DNA from: Microbacterium oxydans
GTDB lineage: Bacteria; Actinomycetota; Actinomycetes; Actinomycetales; Microbacteriaceae
Direction: 5' to 3'
Assembly: GCF_000956405.1 (NCBI RefSeq)
Contig: NZ_JYIV01000024.1
Coordinates: 62,001-126,000, forward strand
Length of the DNA: 64,000 nt
Notes under the pieces: model-generated
The model's database searches: none
What the model was told of the DNA's origin: nothing
Seen by the model: only the letters and a program-made list of their open reading frames with translations
Made by a program: the position numbers and the translations under genes
Shown: piece by piece, positions 24,030 through 32,574 of the stretch
How the letters are laid out: each line of letters opens with the position of its first letter
How positions within the stretch are numbered: position 1 is the first letter of the stretch

Positions 24030-24761
24030 CTAAATCTTCTTGATTTCGCCGTCGGTGCCGTCGTACAGGTCGAAGTTCCGCTCGCCGATGAGTTCGATGA
24101 GGTCGTCCAGCGCACTGTCCAGGTCTACCTGCACGGTCTCATCGTCCACTTCGAACGCACGCAGTGACGGCTGGAAGCTGTTCGAGTCGAGCAGGAACAC
24201 GTAGAACCGCTCGAACTGCTCTTCACGGCCAGAAGGGTCGGGGCGCTTCGTGAACAGGCGCAGACGCGGGAACGCGTTCTCGAACGTGCTCTTCCTTCGG
24301 GCCGTGCCGTCGTGCTCAGCGCCAGCATCCAGGAACAGGAACGCTGCGAGCACTGCGTACGGGAACCGGCGGTGCAGCGTGACTGACTCGACCAGGAGGT
24401 CACCACGCCGGTTGGTGAGGTTCTTCTGGTAGTTCTTCGTGCTGTTGTCGCGGAACATGATGGTCTTCACGCTCACCGCGAAGATGAGGCCGCTCTCCTC
24501 GGTTGCCCAGGAGACATCGACCTTCTTAGCGCCGATGCCGCCAGCCAGCCGCCGCTCAGCGCCGCTCAGCCCGAGCTGGCCCGGCTCAGCTGGAAGCGCG
24601 CCAGACATTCCACGGTCCCGAAGCTCAGCCGCGATGGCGAGAGCAAGCCCGTCCGAGAGGCGCTGGTTCCAGTTCTTCTTGTTCGCCTGGGTATCGGTGT
24701 CAGCAGGCTTCGGCCCGGTCGCCTTGATGGCGGCTAACAGCCGGTCTTCAAACCTCGACAC
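24030..24761 (-). CDS. Type II restriction endonuclease (PD-D/ExK-like)
   Basis: 243 residues. KKVDVSWATEESGLIFAVSVKT holds the likely catalytic D82 and the SVK triad end (S97-K99), a variant of the PD-(D/E)xK core seen in several type II enzymes. It overlaps the 3' end of the adenine methyltransferase gene by 14 bases on the same strand, the typical layout of an R-M pair in which the methylase is made first. Recognition sequence not predictable. Confidence 0.78.
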   Translation of the reverse strand: MSRFEDRLLAAIKATGPKPADTDTQANKKNWNQRLSDGLALAIAAELRDRGMSGALPAEPGQLGLSGAERRLAGGIGAKKVDVSWATEESGLIFAVSVKTIMFRDNSTKNYQKNLTNRRGDLLVESVTLHRRFPYAVLAAFLFLDAGAEHDGTARRKSTFENAFPRLRLFTKRPDPSGREEQFERFYVFLLDSNSFQPSLRAFEVDDETVQVDLDSALDDLIELIGERNFDLYDGTDGEIKKI

Positions 24762-26424
24762 GCTGACCCCGTGCGGTGCGTCGGGCTGTCAGCTCGGCGT
24801 GCGCATCACGGAGCGCCTTCACTTCACTTCTCTTCATACCCAGCTCTCCAATGAGGAGGACATCATCGACCAGCTTGGCCGCCTCTACCAGCCGACCGTA
24901 CCGCAGCCGCGTGGCAAGCTGCGGCCGAAGCGCGGTCAGAGGGTCACTCGCGGCAGCGACAACCTCAGGCGACGGCACGGGCAGGCGGTCAGCCTCACGC
25001 GGCTCAATCTTCAGCATCCCGCCGCCGTACGAGCGGCCCACGGTCTCAGCACCGACGAGCGTCATCGAGGTCAGCGCAGCGAGCGGCAGGAACTTGCGTC
25101 CGACCTTGCTGTGCTCCGGCCGCAGGTAGATACCGTGTACCGAGTTCAGGTGCAGAGCCTTCGCCTCGTTCGTGGTGATGCGCGGGGTGTCCGCGTTCAT
25201 GTACGTCAAGAACAGGTCGGCAGGCTTCACCAGCGGCACGCGCCACCAGGGCTTGCGGACCCGGCACTTGTACGCGGTGTTCACGCTGGCGGTCTCACCA
25301 GCGTTGATGTACTCCCACGCCGCCGCGCTCGGCTCCCCGTTGGGGCGGAACAGGTAGGTCGCGCTCCCCTTCTTGCCCAGCGCCCGCCAAGCGTCAGACG
25401 AGAACACGAGTCCACGCAGGTGGCTGCTTCCGGGAGGGCTGAGCTTCAGCAGGTCCGACTCAGCCAACCCCAACTCAGCCACCTTCTCGGGCGACATCGC
25501 GAAGTACTTGTTGTTCCCGGTGACCATGCCAAGGGTCGTGTCGCCCCAGGTCTCCAGCGTGGTGAAGTCACCGCTGGACAGCAGGCCGCTATACACACCG
25601 AGCGCATCAGCGGAGAGCAGCGAGGGCGTCCACTTCTCGGCCGGGTCGGTCGGCGTCCACGTGGTCGCCGCGAGCGTCTCGGAGAGCGCTGCTGCGTTCT
25701 GCGCCTGGTAGATGGAGGCGTGCTTCGCGCTCCCCTCCTCATACCCGTCCGCGAGCAGCAGGACAACTTCTTCCTGCACCTCAGCGAACACCCGCTCGGT
25801 GAACAGGACCAGGTCTACATGCGCGAAGCGGTCGAAGAGGAAGCGCCGTACCTCGGCCGCGTAGTTCACGCTGAGCAGCTCGGCGGGAACCACGAGCGCC
25901 AAGCGTCCGCCCTTGCGGAGCATGAGCGCCGAATGAACCGTGAATGCGGCCCACGACGAGGCCAGGCCACTCATGTTCACACCGGCCTGGAGTGCTGCCT
26001 CCCGGCTGCGGGTCCGGGCTTCACCGGAGAAATCCTGGTACCGGATATACGGCGGGTTGCCGATGACAGCCGTGTACTTCGGCTCCGGCCTCACGATGAA
26101 GAAGTCGCTGACCGTGATGTTCGGGTCGCCGCCAGCAGCGCGCACCAGACGCTCAGCCTCGGCGGCGCTGGCTTCGTGAATCTCGACGCCGTCCACGCGC
26201 GGAGGCATGGGGAGCGCGCTGGTGGCGAGCTGAAGCTCAGTGAGTCGTCGGACTGCCTGCGTCAGGAATGCGGCTTCACCGCAGGACGGCTCCAGGACGA
26301 GGTCGTCGGCTGAGCGGACAGCCCAGTTCGTCGTGAACTCGGCGATGGCGTCGGGGGTAAAGAAGGCTCCGCGAGCCTTCCGTAGCGTCGCGGTGTCGGG
26401 GACGACGGCAAGGTTCGGACGCAT
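24748..26424 (-). CDS. N6-adenine DNA methyltransferase
   Basis: 558 residues. SAM-binding motif I is VLEPSCGEAAFL (43-54) and the catalytic motif IV is NPPY (123-126), followed by the Eco57I-like class features (GGRLALVVPAELL). The C-terminal 250 residues form the target recognition region. It modifies adenine in the site cut by the partner enzyme at 24030. The pair stabilises the element and protects against incoming DNA. First gene of the minus-strand operon; start ATG at 26424. Confidence 0.92.
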   Translation of the reverse strand: MRPNLAVVPDTATLRKARGAFFTPDAIAEFTTNWAVRSADDLVLEPSCGEAAFLTQAVRRLTELQLATSALPMPPRVDGVEIHEASAAEAERLVRAAGGDPNITVSDFFIVRPEPKYTAVIGNPPYIRYQDFSGEARTRSREAALQAGVNMSGLASSWAAFTVHSALMLRKGGRLALVVPAELLSVNYAAEVRRFLFDRFAHVDLVLFTERVFAEVQEEVVLLLADGYEEGSAKHASIYQAQNAAALSETLAATTWTPTDPAEKWTPSLLSADALGVYSGLLSSGDFTTLETWGDTTLGMVTGNNKYFAMSPEKVAELGLAESDLLKLSPPGSSHLRGLVFSSDAWRALGKKGSATYLFRPNGEPSAAAWEYINAGETASVNTAYKCRVRKPWWRVPLVKPADLFLTYMNADTPRITTNEAKALHLNSVHGIYLRPEHSKVGRKFLPLAALTSMTLVGAETVGRSYGGGMLKIEPREADRLPVPSPEVVAAASDPLTALRPQLATRLRYGRLVEAAKLVDDVLLIGELGMKRSEVKALRDAHAELTARRTARGQRVEV

Positions 26425-26539
26425 GTTCCTATTGTGGGGTGAAGGTCTGACACGGGGGACCAGCGCCGCGCCCCTTCATGTGGTCCGGACGGCATCAGAC
26501 CCCTACATCTTGTGGGGCGGATTTGGTGCCTATAGGTGT

Positions 26540-26655
26540 GACCATAGGTGTGACTTGGCATCCCTGAGGCGATGAAGTTGAGCTGAAACCGCGTAAATAC
26601 GCGGCACAACAGGGCATCTGGTCAGACTGCTTCGAATCTCCTAGGCTCCACAGGA
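26540..26655. other. Probable right boundary of the mobile element
   Basis: No gene lies in 26425-26704. Direct repeats CATAGGTGTGAC and CTATAGGTGTGAC occur near 26530-26555, and TTCGAATCTCCTAGGCTCCA at about 26632-26651 resembles the T-loop and acceptor end of a tRNA or tmRNA gene, as left by integrative elements. Element genes stop here and chromosomal housekeeping genes begin. The left copy is outside the window, so the site is unproven. Confidence 0.35.
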
Positions 26656-26656
26656 A

Positions 26657-26690
26657 GAAGAAGCCCCCGGCACCTGCCGGGGGCTTCTTC
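26657..26690. terminator. Bidirectional terminator
   Basis: GAAGAAGCCCCCGGCA (26657-26672) and its exact complement (26675-26690) with a 2-base loop. Serves the minus-strand acetyltransferase gene and anything arriving from the left. Confidence 0.88.
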
Positions 26691-26704
26691 GTTTCCATGC
26701 CCGC

Positions 26705-27151
26705 TCAGTCGAGGTCGATCTCGTAGTGGATCAAGCCCGACCGCGAGGCGACACGATCGTAGAGGCCGCGCGCGGTGGTGTTCGACTCCGCCGTGAGCCA
26801 GTAGAGCTTCGACGAGCCATGTCGCTCCGCCCAGGCGCGCACGTGAGCGATGAGTGCTCGGCCGACGCCGCCTCCGCGCAGGTTCGGGGCGACGAACAGG
26901 TCTTCCAGGTAGCAGTAGTCGGCGACGGTCCAGGTGCCGGGGTGCGTGAGCCAGTGGACGATGCCTACCGCCGCACCGCTGTCGTCGCGGGCGATCGCGC
27001 CGTGGATGCCGGACCCGCGGTCGACGAGCCTTCGGAAGGTCGCCGCCGTGGTCGCGTCATCGAGGTCCGTCTCGTAGAAGGACAGGTACCCCTTCCAGAG
27101 CACCTCCCACTCGGGGCGGTCCTCGGCAGTGATCGCAGCGATCGTCGTCAT
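26705..27151 (-). CDS. GNAT family N-acetyltransferase
   Basis: 148 residues. Motif A of the GNAT fold is LEDLFVAPNLRGGGVGRALI (split: LEDLFV at about 82, then RGGGVGRAL), which binds acetyl-CoA. The YWLTAESNTTARGLYDR segment is motif B. Acetylates a small molecule or protein amine; substrate not predictable. ATG 27151 is chosen because the longer frame lacks a family match upstream. First chromosomal-type gene right of the element. Confidence 0.88.
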   Translation of the reverse strand: MTTIAAITAEDRPEWEVLWKGYLSFYETDLDDATTAATFRRLVDRGSGIHGAIARDDSGAAVGIVHWLTHPGTWTVADYCYLEDLFVAPNLRGGGVGRALIAHVRAWAERHGSSKLYWLTAESNTTARGLYDRVASRSGLIHYEIDLD

Positions 27152-27182
27152 GAGTCGAGAGTAGCGAGTGTGCGAACCCGCT

Positions 27183-27557
27183 TCACTCAACCGGTCGAAG
27201 CACCTGGAGGATCGTGGCATGCCGCACGAGGAAGCTCCGCTCGTCGAGCTTCTTGCGGCGCAGCCAGCCGGTGACCTCGTCATTGTGCTTGCTCGCATTG
27301 CAGGAGGCGCATGCCGGGACGACGTTCTCCAGCGTGTAGCGGCCGCCGCGAGAAACCGGCTGGATGCAGTCACGCTGCAGCGCGGCACCGTCTCCGCCGC
27401 AGTACGCACACCCGCCCCAGGCATCCATCAGCGCGTACCACTGCTCGTCGGTGAGATCGTTGTCCACGCGGGCGAGCCGATTCTGTCGGCGCTTCGCATA
27501 GCGGGCGCGAGTGGCTGGTGACGCGTTGGCGGAAGAGACCTTGCGACGACGTTGCAT
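27183..27557 (-). CDS. HNH endonuclease family protein
   Basis: 124 residues. C-x2-C (CAYCG), then DCIQPVSRGGRYTLENVVPAC and CNASK give the HNH beta-beta-alpha metal fold with a zinc-binding cysteine set. The histidine of the first HNH position appears replaced (DCIQPVSRGG rather than DHIxP), a variation that may lower activity. Basic N-terminus for DNA contact. Common in actinobacterial chromosomes as a housekeeping or selfish nuclease. Confidence 0.82.
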   Translation of the reverse strand: MQRRRKVSSANASPATRARYAKRRQNRLARVDNDLTDEQWYALMDAWGGCAYCGGDGAALQRDCIQPVSRGGRYTLENVVPACASCNASKHNDEVTGWLRRKKLDERSFLVRHATILQVLRPVE

Positions 27558-27570
27558 GCCCGGGCGCGTC

Positions 27571-28695
27571 TCAGTCGGAGCCGACCGAGGTCAACTCGTG
27601 CGGTGCGACGTTCAGCCGCTCCGCGCCGTCGGACGTCACGACGACGATGTCCTCGATGCGGGCACCCCATTCGCCGGGGAAGTAGATGCCCGGCTCGATG
27701 CTGAACGCCATGCCCTCACGGAGCACCAGGTCGTTGCCCGGGGCGATGTACGGCTCTTCGTGCACCGAGACCCCGATGCCATGGCCGGTGCGGTGCAGGA
27801 AGGCCTCCCCCAGGCCGGCCTCCTCGAGCACGGTTCGCGCGGCGGCGTCCACCTCGGCGGCAGTGGCTCCGGGGCGCACGGCATCGACCGCCGCCTGCTG
27901 TGCGCGCACCAGCACCTCGATGCGTTCCGCTGCCACGGGGTCGGGGGTTCCGACCACGTACGTCCTGGTGCTGTCGGAGTTGTAGCCGCTCGGCACCGCT
28001 CCCCCGATATCGACCACGACCACGTCGCCCTCTTCGATCACACGGTCAGAGACCTCGTGGTGCGGGTCTGCCCCGTTCGGGCCCGATCCGACGATCACGA
28101 ACTCCACCGTGCGGTGTCCTTCGGCGACGATGGCCTCGGCGATGTCGGCTGCCACTTCGCGTTCGGTGCGCCCGGAGCGGAGCCACTCGTGCACGCGCCG
28201 GTGCACCGCGTCGATGGCGTCTCCGGCGCGACGCAGCTCGGCGACCTCCACGGCATCCTTGAACATGCGGCCCTCACGCAGGACGGGAGTGGCGAGTTCG
28301 AGACGCACGCCCAGGCGCTCACCGATCGGGATGACGTGCAGTGCGGGGAGGGCATCGGACACACCGACATGCGTCACGGAGCCCGTAGCCTCGCCGACGA
28401 GCGCATAGGGATCCTCGCCGTCCACCCAGTCGGCGACGCGGAGGCCGAGCTCACCGACGGAGGTGGTGCGCACCTTGGCGAGTTCCATCCGAGGCACGAC
28501 GACCGTCGGCGTGAGGTCGGGACCGAGGACGAGTGCGGTGAGTCGCTCGATCGTGTCGCCTTCCACACCCAGCAGGTACTGCAGGTCGGGCCCTGGGCCC
28601 ACGACGACGGCATCCATTCCTGCTTCACGCGCGCGTGATGCGGCAGCGGCGAGGCGGGCGGCGTATATGGCGGCGGGGAACGGCAGTGTGCTCAC
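27571..28695 (-). CDS. pepQ: M24 family Xaa-Pro aminopeptidase/dipeptidase
   Basis: 374 residues. An N-terminal creatinase-like domain is followed by the pita-bread catalytic domain with metal ligands in DIGGAVPSGYNSDSTRTY (two Asp), FLHRTGHGIG (His), and the Glu residues of FSIEPGIYFPGEWGARIED. Removes residues next to proline from peptides in the cytoplasm. The gene stands alone on the minus strand. The symbol is by family resemblance; a pepP-like assignment is also possible. Confidence 0.88.
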   Translation of the reverse strand: MSTLPFPAAIYAARLAAAASRAREAGMDAVVVGPGPDLQYLLGVEGDTIERLTALVLGPDLTPTVVVPRMELAKVRTTSVGELGLRVADWVDGEDPYALVGEATGSVTHVGVSDALPALHVIPIGERLGVRLELATPVLREGRMFKDAVEVAELRRAGDAIDAVHRRVHEWLRSGRTEREVAADIAEAIVAEGHRTVEFVIVGSGPNGADPHHEVSDRVIEEGDVVVVDIGGAVPSGYNSDSTRTYVVGTPDPVAAERIEVLVRAQQAAVDAVRPGATAAEVDAAARTVLEEAGLGEAFLHRTGHGIGVSVHEEPYIAPGNDLVLREGMAFSIEPGIYFPGEWGARIEDIVVVTSDGAERLNVAPHELTSVGSD

Positions 28696-28740
28696 GCATC
28701 AACGCTACTGCGCGAGTGGCCAGAAGGTATCAGGATGTGG

Positions 28741-29187
28741 TCAGCTGATCGCCTGACGGATGCGGTCGGCCAGGAACTCCAGGTCGGCCTCGGTGAGGTC
28801 GGTCACCGCATAGGCGGTCGGCCACACGGTTCCGTCGTCGAGGTTCGAGATCGGTTCGAAGCCGAATGTGCCGTAGCGGACCTTGAACTTGCTGGCCGGC
28901 TGGAAGAAGCAGAGCACCTTGCCGTCGCGCCCCCACGCCGGCATCCCGTAGTAGGTGCGCGGAACCAGGTCGGGGGCGACGTCGGAGACCAGGGCGTGCA
29001 GCTTGTTCGCCAGCGCCTGATCCTCGGCGACGAGCTTGCCGATCGCCTCCTTGATGTCGGCCTCCCCCGCGGCTCGAAGCTCCTCCGGGGACTTCTTCGC
29101 CCTGGAGCGTCGTGTGCGCGCTTCCTTCGCGGCGGCCTGCATGGCCTCACGTTCTTCGGCGCTGAAGTTCTTCTCGTTCTCGGCCAT
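28741..29187 (-). CDS. DUF1801 (YdhG-like) protein
   Basis: 148 residues. A charged, lysine-rich N-terminus of about 50 residues is followed by the DUF1801 fold: VPRTYYGMPAWGRDGKVLCFFQPASKFKVRYGTFGF is the family signature around residues 75-112. Relatives have been called iron chaperones on weak grounds; the function is open. ATG 29187 is chosen because the N-terminal extension still precedes the domain and an AGAGGA-type SD lies upstream. Confidence 0.8.
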   Translation of the reverse strand: MAENEKNFSAEEREAMQAAAKEARTRRSRAKKSPEELRAAGEADIKEAIGKLVAEDQALANKLHALVSDVAPDLVPRTYYGMPAWGRDGKVLCFFQPASKFKVRYGTFGFEPISNLDDGTVWPTAYAVTDLTEADLEFLADRIRQAIS

Positions 29188-29346
29188 GATCCGTCCTCTC
29201 GAGGTGTTGTCCGGTGTGCAGATCACACTACGGATACCGCGCCACGGTGCGCTTCTCGATTCCTGATCGATCGGGGCGGACCATCGAGTGTTCCGACGGT
29301 GACGCACGGTCATCGAGCATCCCCGCCGACGGATAGTGTGTGATCC

Positions 29347-29769
29347 ATGGACCTGCGTGTCGCGGCGTACGCGGTCGTCACCGATGACGACGGACGGTTG
29401 CTGTTGGCGCGCTGGACGGAGGGGCGCCGAGTCGCGTGGACGATGCCCGGTGGCGGACTCGAGGCGGGTGAGGCACCGGAAGACGCCGTACGTCGGGAGC
29501 TCCGCGAGGAGACCGGCTACACGGTCAAGGTCGGCGAGCTCCTCGGCATCCACTCCCGGGTGATCCCCGCAGGGCGACGAGTGCAGAAGGCCGCGGAGCC
29601 GTTGCACACGCTGCGCATCCTGTACCGGGCCGAGGTCACCGGCGGGAAGCTGCGCTTCGAGACCGGCGGCTCCACCGACATGGCCGAGTGGTTTCCGGTG
29701 AAGGCGGTCGCCGAGCTGCAACGGGTGCGACTGGTCGACATCGCCATGCGGATGGCCGGGATCCTCTGA
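29347..29769 (+). CDS. NUDIX hydrolase
   Basis: 140 residues. The full Nudix box GGGLEAGEAPEDAVRREL-REETGY (about 36-58) is present, giving the Mg2+-binding helix that cleaves a nucleoside diphosphate linked to another group. The N-terminal RVAAYAVVTDDDGRLLLARW is the standard first strand pair. Substrate unknown; housecleaning of oxidised or non-canonical nucleotides is typical. Confidence 0.9.
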   Translation: MDLRVAAYAVVTDDDGRLLLARWTEGRRVAWTMPGGGLEAGEAPEDAVRRELREETGYTVKVGELLGIHSRVIPAGRRVQKAAEPLHTLRILYRAEVTGGKLRFETGGSTDMAEWFPVKAVAELQRVRLVDIAMRMAGIL

Positions 29770-29794
29770 ACCGGACCATCGCCGGCGGAGGAGA

Positions 29795-30310
29795 TCAGCG
29801 CTCTTCGGGAACGGAGATGTCGGCGACGGTCGCTCCGTAGGCAGAGATCAGGTCGTCGGCATCGACGAACAGACTGTATCCGTGAGCACCCGCGCCCATG
29901 GCGATGCGCTGACCGACGATGGACTCGTCGGCGTAGATCGGCCAGTCGGTGGTGCTGCCGATCGGAACGATGGTGCCGCGCTCGTATCCGGTCGCTGCGA
30001 GGGCCAACTCGGCCTCCGGAAGCCGCAGCTTGTTCACTCCGACGAGAGCGCGGAGCTTCGGCCAGGAGATCGAGCGGCCACCCGGTATCAGCGCGAACAG
30101 GAACGTGTCGTCCGAGCGCTTCACGACGAGTGTCTTGACGATGCCCGACGGCGGGATGCCGAGGAGCTCGGCTGCCTCGAACAGGCTGCCTGCCGCCGGG
30201 CGCTCCCGGATCTCGATCTCGAGACCGCGAGCTGCGGCGGCTTCACGCACCCGCGCATGCCGATCGCCTCCGTCACCCGGGGCGACGGAGGCGATATCGG
30301 ACGGGGTCAC
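29795..30310 (-). CDS. YbaK/EbsC-type aminoacyl-tRNA deacylase
   Basis: 171 residues. The conserved segment GIVKTLVVKRSDDTFLFALIPG (lysine in KTLV) and GYERGTIVPIG match the YbaK/ProX editing fold, which hydrolyses mischarged Cys- or Ala-tRNA. The C-terminal GAGAHGYSLFVDADDLI closes the domain. It overlaps the next minus-strand gene (30307) by 4 bases, so the two are cotranscribed. Confidence 0.85.
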   Translation of the reverse strand: MTPSDIASVAPGDGGDRHARVREAAAARGLEIEIRERPAAGSLFEAAELLGIPPSGIVKTLVVKRSDDTFLFALIPGGRSISWPKLRALVGVNKLRLPEAELALAATGYERGTIVPIGSTTDWPIYADESIVGQRIAMGAGAHGYSLFVDADDLISAYGATVADISVPEER

Positions 30311-30813
30311 GCGTCGGGTGCGGCGAGCGGGTCGTCCGCGACCCAGAGCTCGTCATCGGCGCGCAGTGCCTGCCAGGCGGCGTAGAGAACGCCGACGGCC
30401 GCGGCGGCGCCGAGGACGATAGCGATGACGGAGCCGAGACCCGGGCCCGACTTCTGCTTCTTCCCGAAGGCACCGCGGGGTGCCGGGACGGCCACACCGT
30501 GGCGCTTGGCGTTGGCGACGTCCCACGCGGTGAGAGCGGAACCGACGACCCCGCCCACGATCGGGACGACCTTGTCATCGACGACGTGCTTGCCGATCTT
30601 GACGCCGCGGTCGACGACGGGGGCGACGCGACGGTTGTACGTGTCCTGGATGACCGGGACGACCTGCTCGCGATTGATGCTGCCGAGCTGACGTCCGGCC
30701 TCTCGGGCGACATCGGCGGCGTGGCCGACGAGCACCTGCTGGTTCTCCCAGAGCTGGTTCGCTTCCTTCTGAAGACGACGCAGTTCCTTCTTCCGCTTGC
30801 GGCTGAGGCTCAC
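30307..30813 (-). CDS. Membrane-associated hypothetical protein
   Basis: 168 residues from a GTG at 30813 with SD AGGAGA. A strongly basic coiled N-terminus (SLSRKRKKELRRLQKEANQ) is followed by a middle region with VVPVI and VVPIVGG, then one hydrophobic helix (about 133-155) and an acidic tail. The layout suggests a membrane-tethered, cytoplasm-facing protein. The family is common beside ppiA in Microbacteriaceae but has no assigned role that I can state. Confidence 0.75.
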   Translation of the reverse strand: MSLSRKRKKELRRLQKEANQLWENQQVLVGHAADVAREAGRQLGSINREQVVPVIQDTYNRRVAPVVDRGVKIGKHVVDDKVVPIVGGVVGSALTAWDVANAKRHGVAVPAPRGAFGKKQKSGPGLGSVIAIVLGAAAAVGVLYAAWQALRADDELWVADDPLAAPDA

Positions 30814-30960
30814 GATGCTCTCCTGTCCATTGGAGTACGGGTTCCCCATCTTGCCACGACAGGCTGGAAGGGGGGAGGGAATCGCCCGACCCTTGCTTCT
30901 TCGCCTGATCAGGGGTACAGGCCTCGGCCAACTCACCGGAAGCTCTGCGAGAATGAAGGC

Positions 30961-31518
30961 ATGGCTCACGCTTCTCATGTCGCAACCCTGCACACCAACC
31001 ACGGTGACATCGTCATCAACCTCTTCGGCGATCACGCACCGAAGACGGTCAAGAACTTCGTCGGCCTCGCTGACGGCACCCAGGAGTGGACCGACCCCGC
31101 CACCGGCAAGCCCGGCGAGGGACCCCTCTACAAGGACGTCATCTTCCACCGCATCATCCCGAACTTCATGATCCAGGGCGGCGACCCGCTCGGACAGGGC
31201 GTCGGCGGCCCCGGCTACAACTTCGACGACGAGATCAACATGGAGCTCGACTTCAACAAGCCGTACATCCTCGCCATGGCCAACGCCGGCCTGCGCCGCA
31301 ACGCCATCACCGGCAAGCCCGAGGGCACCAACGGCTCGCAGTTCTTCATCACGACGGACCCCACCCCGTGGCTGCAGGGCAAGCACACGATCTTCGGCGA
31401 GGTCGCGGATGACGCTTCCCGCGCCGTCGTCGACGCGATCGGTGCCGTGCAGACCGGCCCGGGCGACCGTCCGGTCGAGCCCGTCGTGCTGCAGTCGATC
31501 GACATCGTCGCGGCCTGA
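30961..31518 (+). CDS. ppiA: Cyclophilin peptidyl-prolyl isomerase
   Basis: 185 residues, a full cyclophilin domain: VIFHRIIPNFMIQGGDPLGQG carries the catalytic Arg and the FMIQGGD signature, and NGSQFFITT completes the active site. There is no signal peptide, so it acts in the cytoplasm on protein folding. The position upstream of rhomboid and crgA is the conserved actinobacterial order near oriC. Confidence 0.95.
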   Translation: MAHASHVATLHTNHGDIVINLFGDHAPKTVKNFVGLADGTQEWTDPATGKPGEGPLYKDVIFHRIIPNFMIQGGDPLGQGVGGPGYNFDDEINMELDFNKPYILAMANAGLRRNAITGKPEGTNGSQFFITTDPTPWLQGKHTIFGEVADDASRAVVDAIGAVQTGPGDRPVEPVVLQSIDIVAA

Positions 31519-31539
31519 CGACAGCTGCGGCCGATCCGG

Positions 31540-32430
31540 ATGACCACGCCAGAGTTCACGGGCAATAGCGACAACTTCTGTTATCGCCATCCGGATCGGC
31601 AGAGCTTCGTGCTCTGCCAGCGGTGCATGCGCACCATCTGCCCCGAGTGCCAGACGCAGGCGGCCGTCGGCGTCATCTGTCCCGAGTGCATGAACGAGGA
31701 TCGGAAGAACCGTACCCCTGCCCAGAAGAAGGCCGCTCGTCGGTGGGGTGGCAGCGGCGCGACCATGGCGCTGGGGCGCGGTGGAAAGCCGGTCGTCACC
31801 TACGCTCTTCTCGCGGTCACGTCGTTCATCGGGCTGGTTCAGCTGATCCCGGGGCTCAATGATCCGATCGCGCAGGCGCTGGGCTTCTACGCGCCATACC
31901 TGTACCCGAATCTCTTCGGGCTCCCCTTCGAGCCCTGGCGTCTGCTGACCGCGCTCTTCGTCCATGGAGGGTTCGTCCACCTCGCGCTGAACATGCTCGC
32001 GCTGTGGATGCTCGGGCAGAGCCTCGAGCCCATGCTCGGCCGCGTCCGCTACCTCGCGCTGTATCTCATCAGCGGCCTCGGCGGTTCCGTGATGGTCGCG
32101 ATTCTGGCGCCCGGCTCGTTGACCGTCGGAGCATCCGGGGCGATCTTCGGACTCTTGGCGTCGCTGCTGATCATCGGGCGCCACATCGGTGCGAACGTCA
32201 CCGGGATCCTCGTCATCCTCGGCATCAACTTCGCCTTCGGTTTCTTCGCCGGGGGAATCTCCTGGCAAGCGCACCTGGGCGGCGCCATCGTCGGCGCCCT
32301 CGTCGCCCTCATCCTGGTCAAGACCAAGCGCCGCGACCAGCGGACCCTGCAGATCGTTCTGCTGTCTGCGCTGGTCGTCCTGTTGATCGTCGTCGTGGCC
32401 TTCGTGCCGCCGCTCATCCTTTTGTCCTGA
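31540..32430 (+). CDS. Rhomboid intramembrane serine protease with zinc-finger N-terminus
   Basis: 296 residues. The N-terminus has a B-box-like zinc finger (CYRH, CQRC, CPEC, CPEC within residues 14-50). The membrane part contains the catalytic dyad Ser199 in GASG and His245 in SWQAHLGG, with HGGFVHLALNM as the conserved oxyanion-side motif. Cuts transmembrane substrates; targets unknown. The gene lies 21 bases after ppiA, so they are likely cotranscribed. Confidence 0.93.
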   Translation: MTTPEFTGNSDNFCYRHPDRQSFVLCQRCMRTICPECQTQAAVGVICPECMNEDRKNRTPAQKKAARRWGGSGATMALGRGGKPVVTYALLAVTSFIGLVQLIPGLNDPIAQALGFYAPYLYPNLFGLPFEPWRLLTALFVHGGFVHLALNMLALWMLGQSLEPMLGRVRYLALYLISGLGGSVMVAILAPGSLTVGASGAIFGLLASLLIIGRHIGANVTGILVILGINFAFGFFAGGISWQAHLGGAIVGALVALILVKTKRRDQRTLQIVLLSALVVLLIVVVAFVPPLILLS

Positions 32431-32460
32431 TCGCGAGTTGTTAACAGGGTTGTTAACCCC

Positions 32461-32513
32461 TGTGAATAACACCGGTGTAATTCTCCCCAGGCTGTGGATG
32501 GACCTGTGGATAA
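32461..32513. promoter_or_regulatory. Cluster of DnaA-box-like sites
   Basis: TGTGGATAA at 32505-32513 is the exact complement of the consensus DnaA box TTATCCACA. TGTGAATAA (32461) and TGTGGATGG (32493) are near matches in the same orientation. They follow a TTGTTAAC repeat pair (32437-32458). The intergenic site is close to where oriC is expected in this gene order. Confidence 0.55.
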
Positions 32514-32524
32514 CTCCAGGTACG

Positions 32525-32559
32525 AGAAAGGCCCCCTCGCGATGCGAGGGGGCCTTTCT
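32525..32559. terminator. Bidirectional terminator between rhomboid and crgA
   Basis: AGAAAGGCCCCCTCGC and its exact complement around GAT form a 16-bp stem ending in TTTCT on the plus strand and AAAGA-type runs on the other. Serves both converging genes. Confidence 0.92.
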
Positions 32560-32574
32560 AGAAAGAGAGAGGTG

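Noticed and set aside
24439-26313. Long plus-strand frame opposite the methyltransferase
   Set aside because: It is a frame-dependent shadow: the minus strand has full methylase motifs (NPPY and motif I), while the plus product is Arg/Gln/Leu-rich without a domain.
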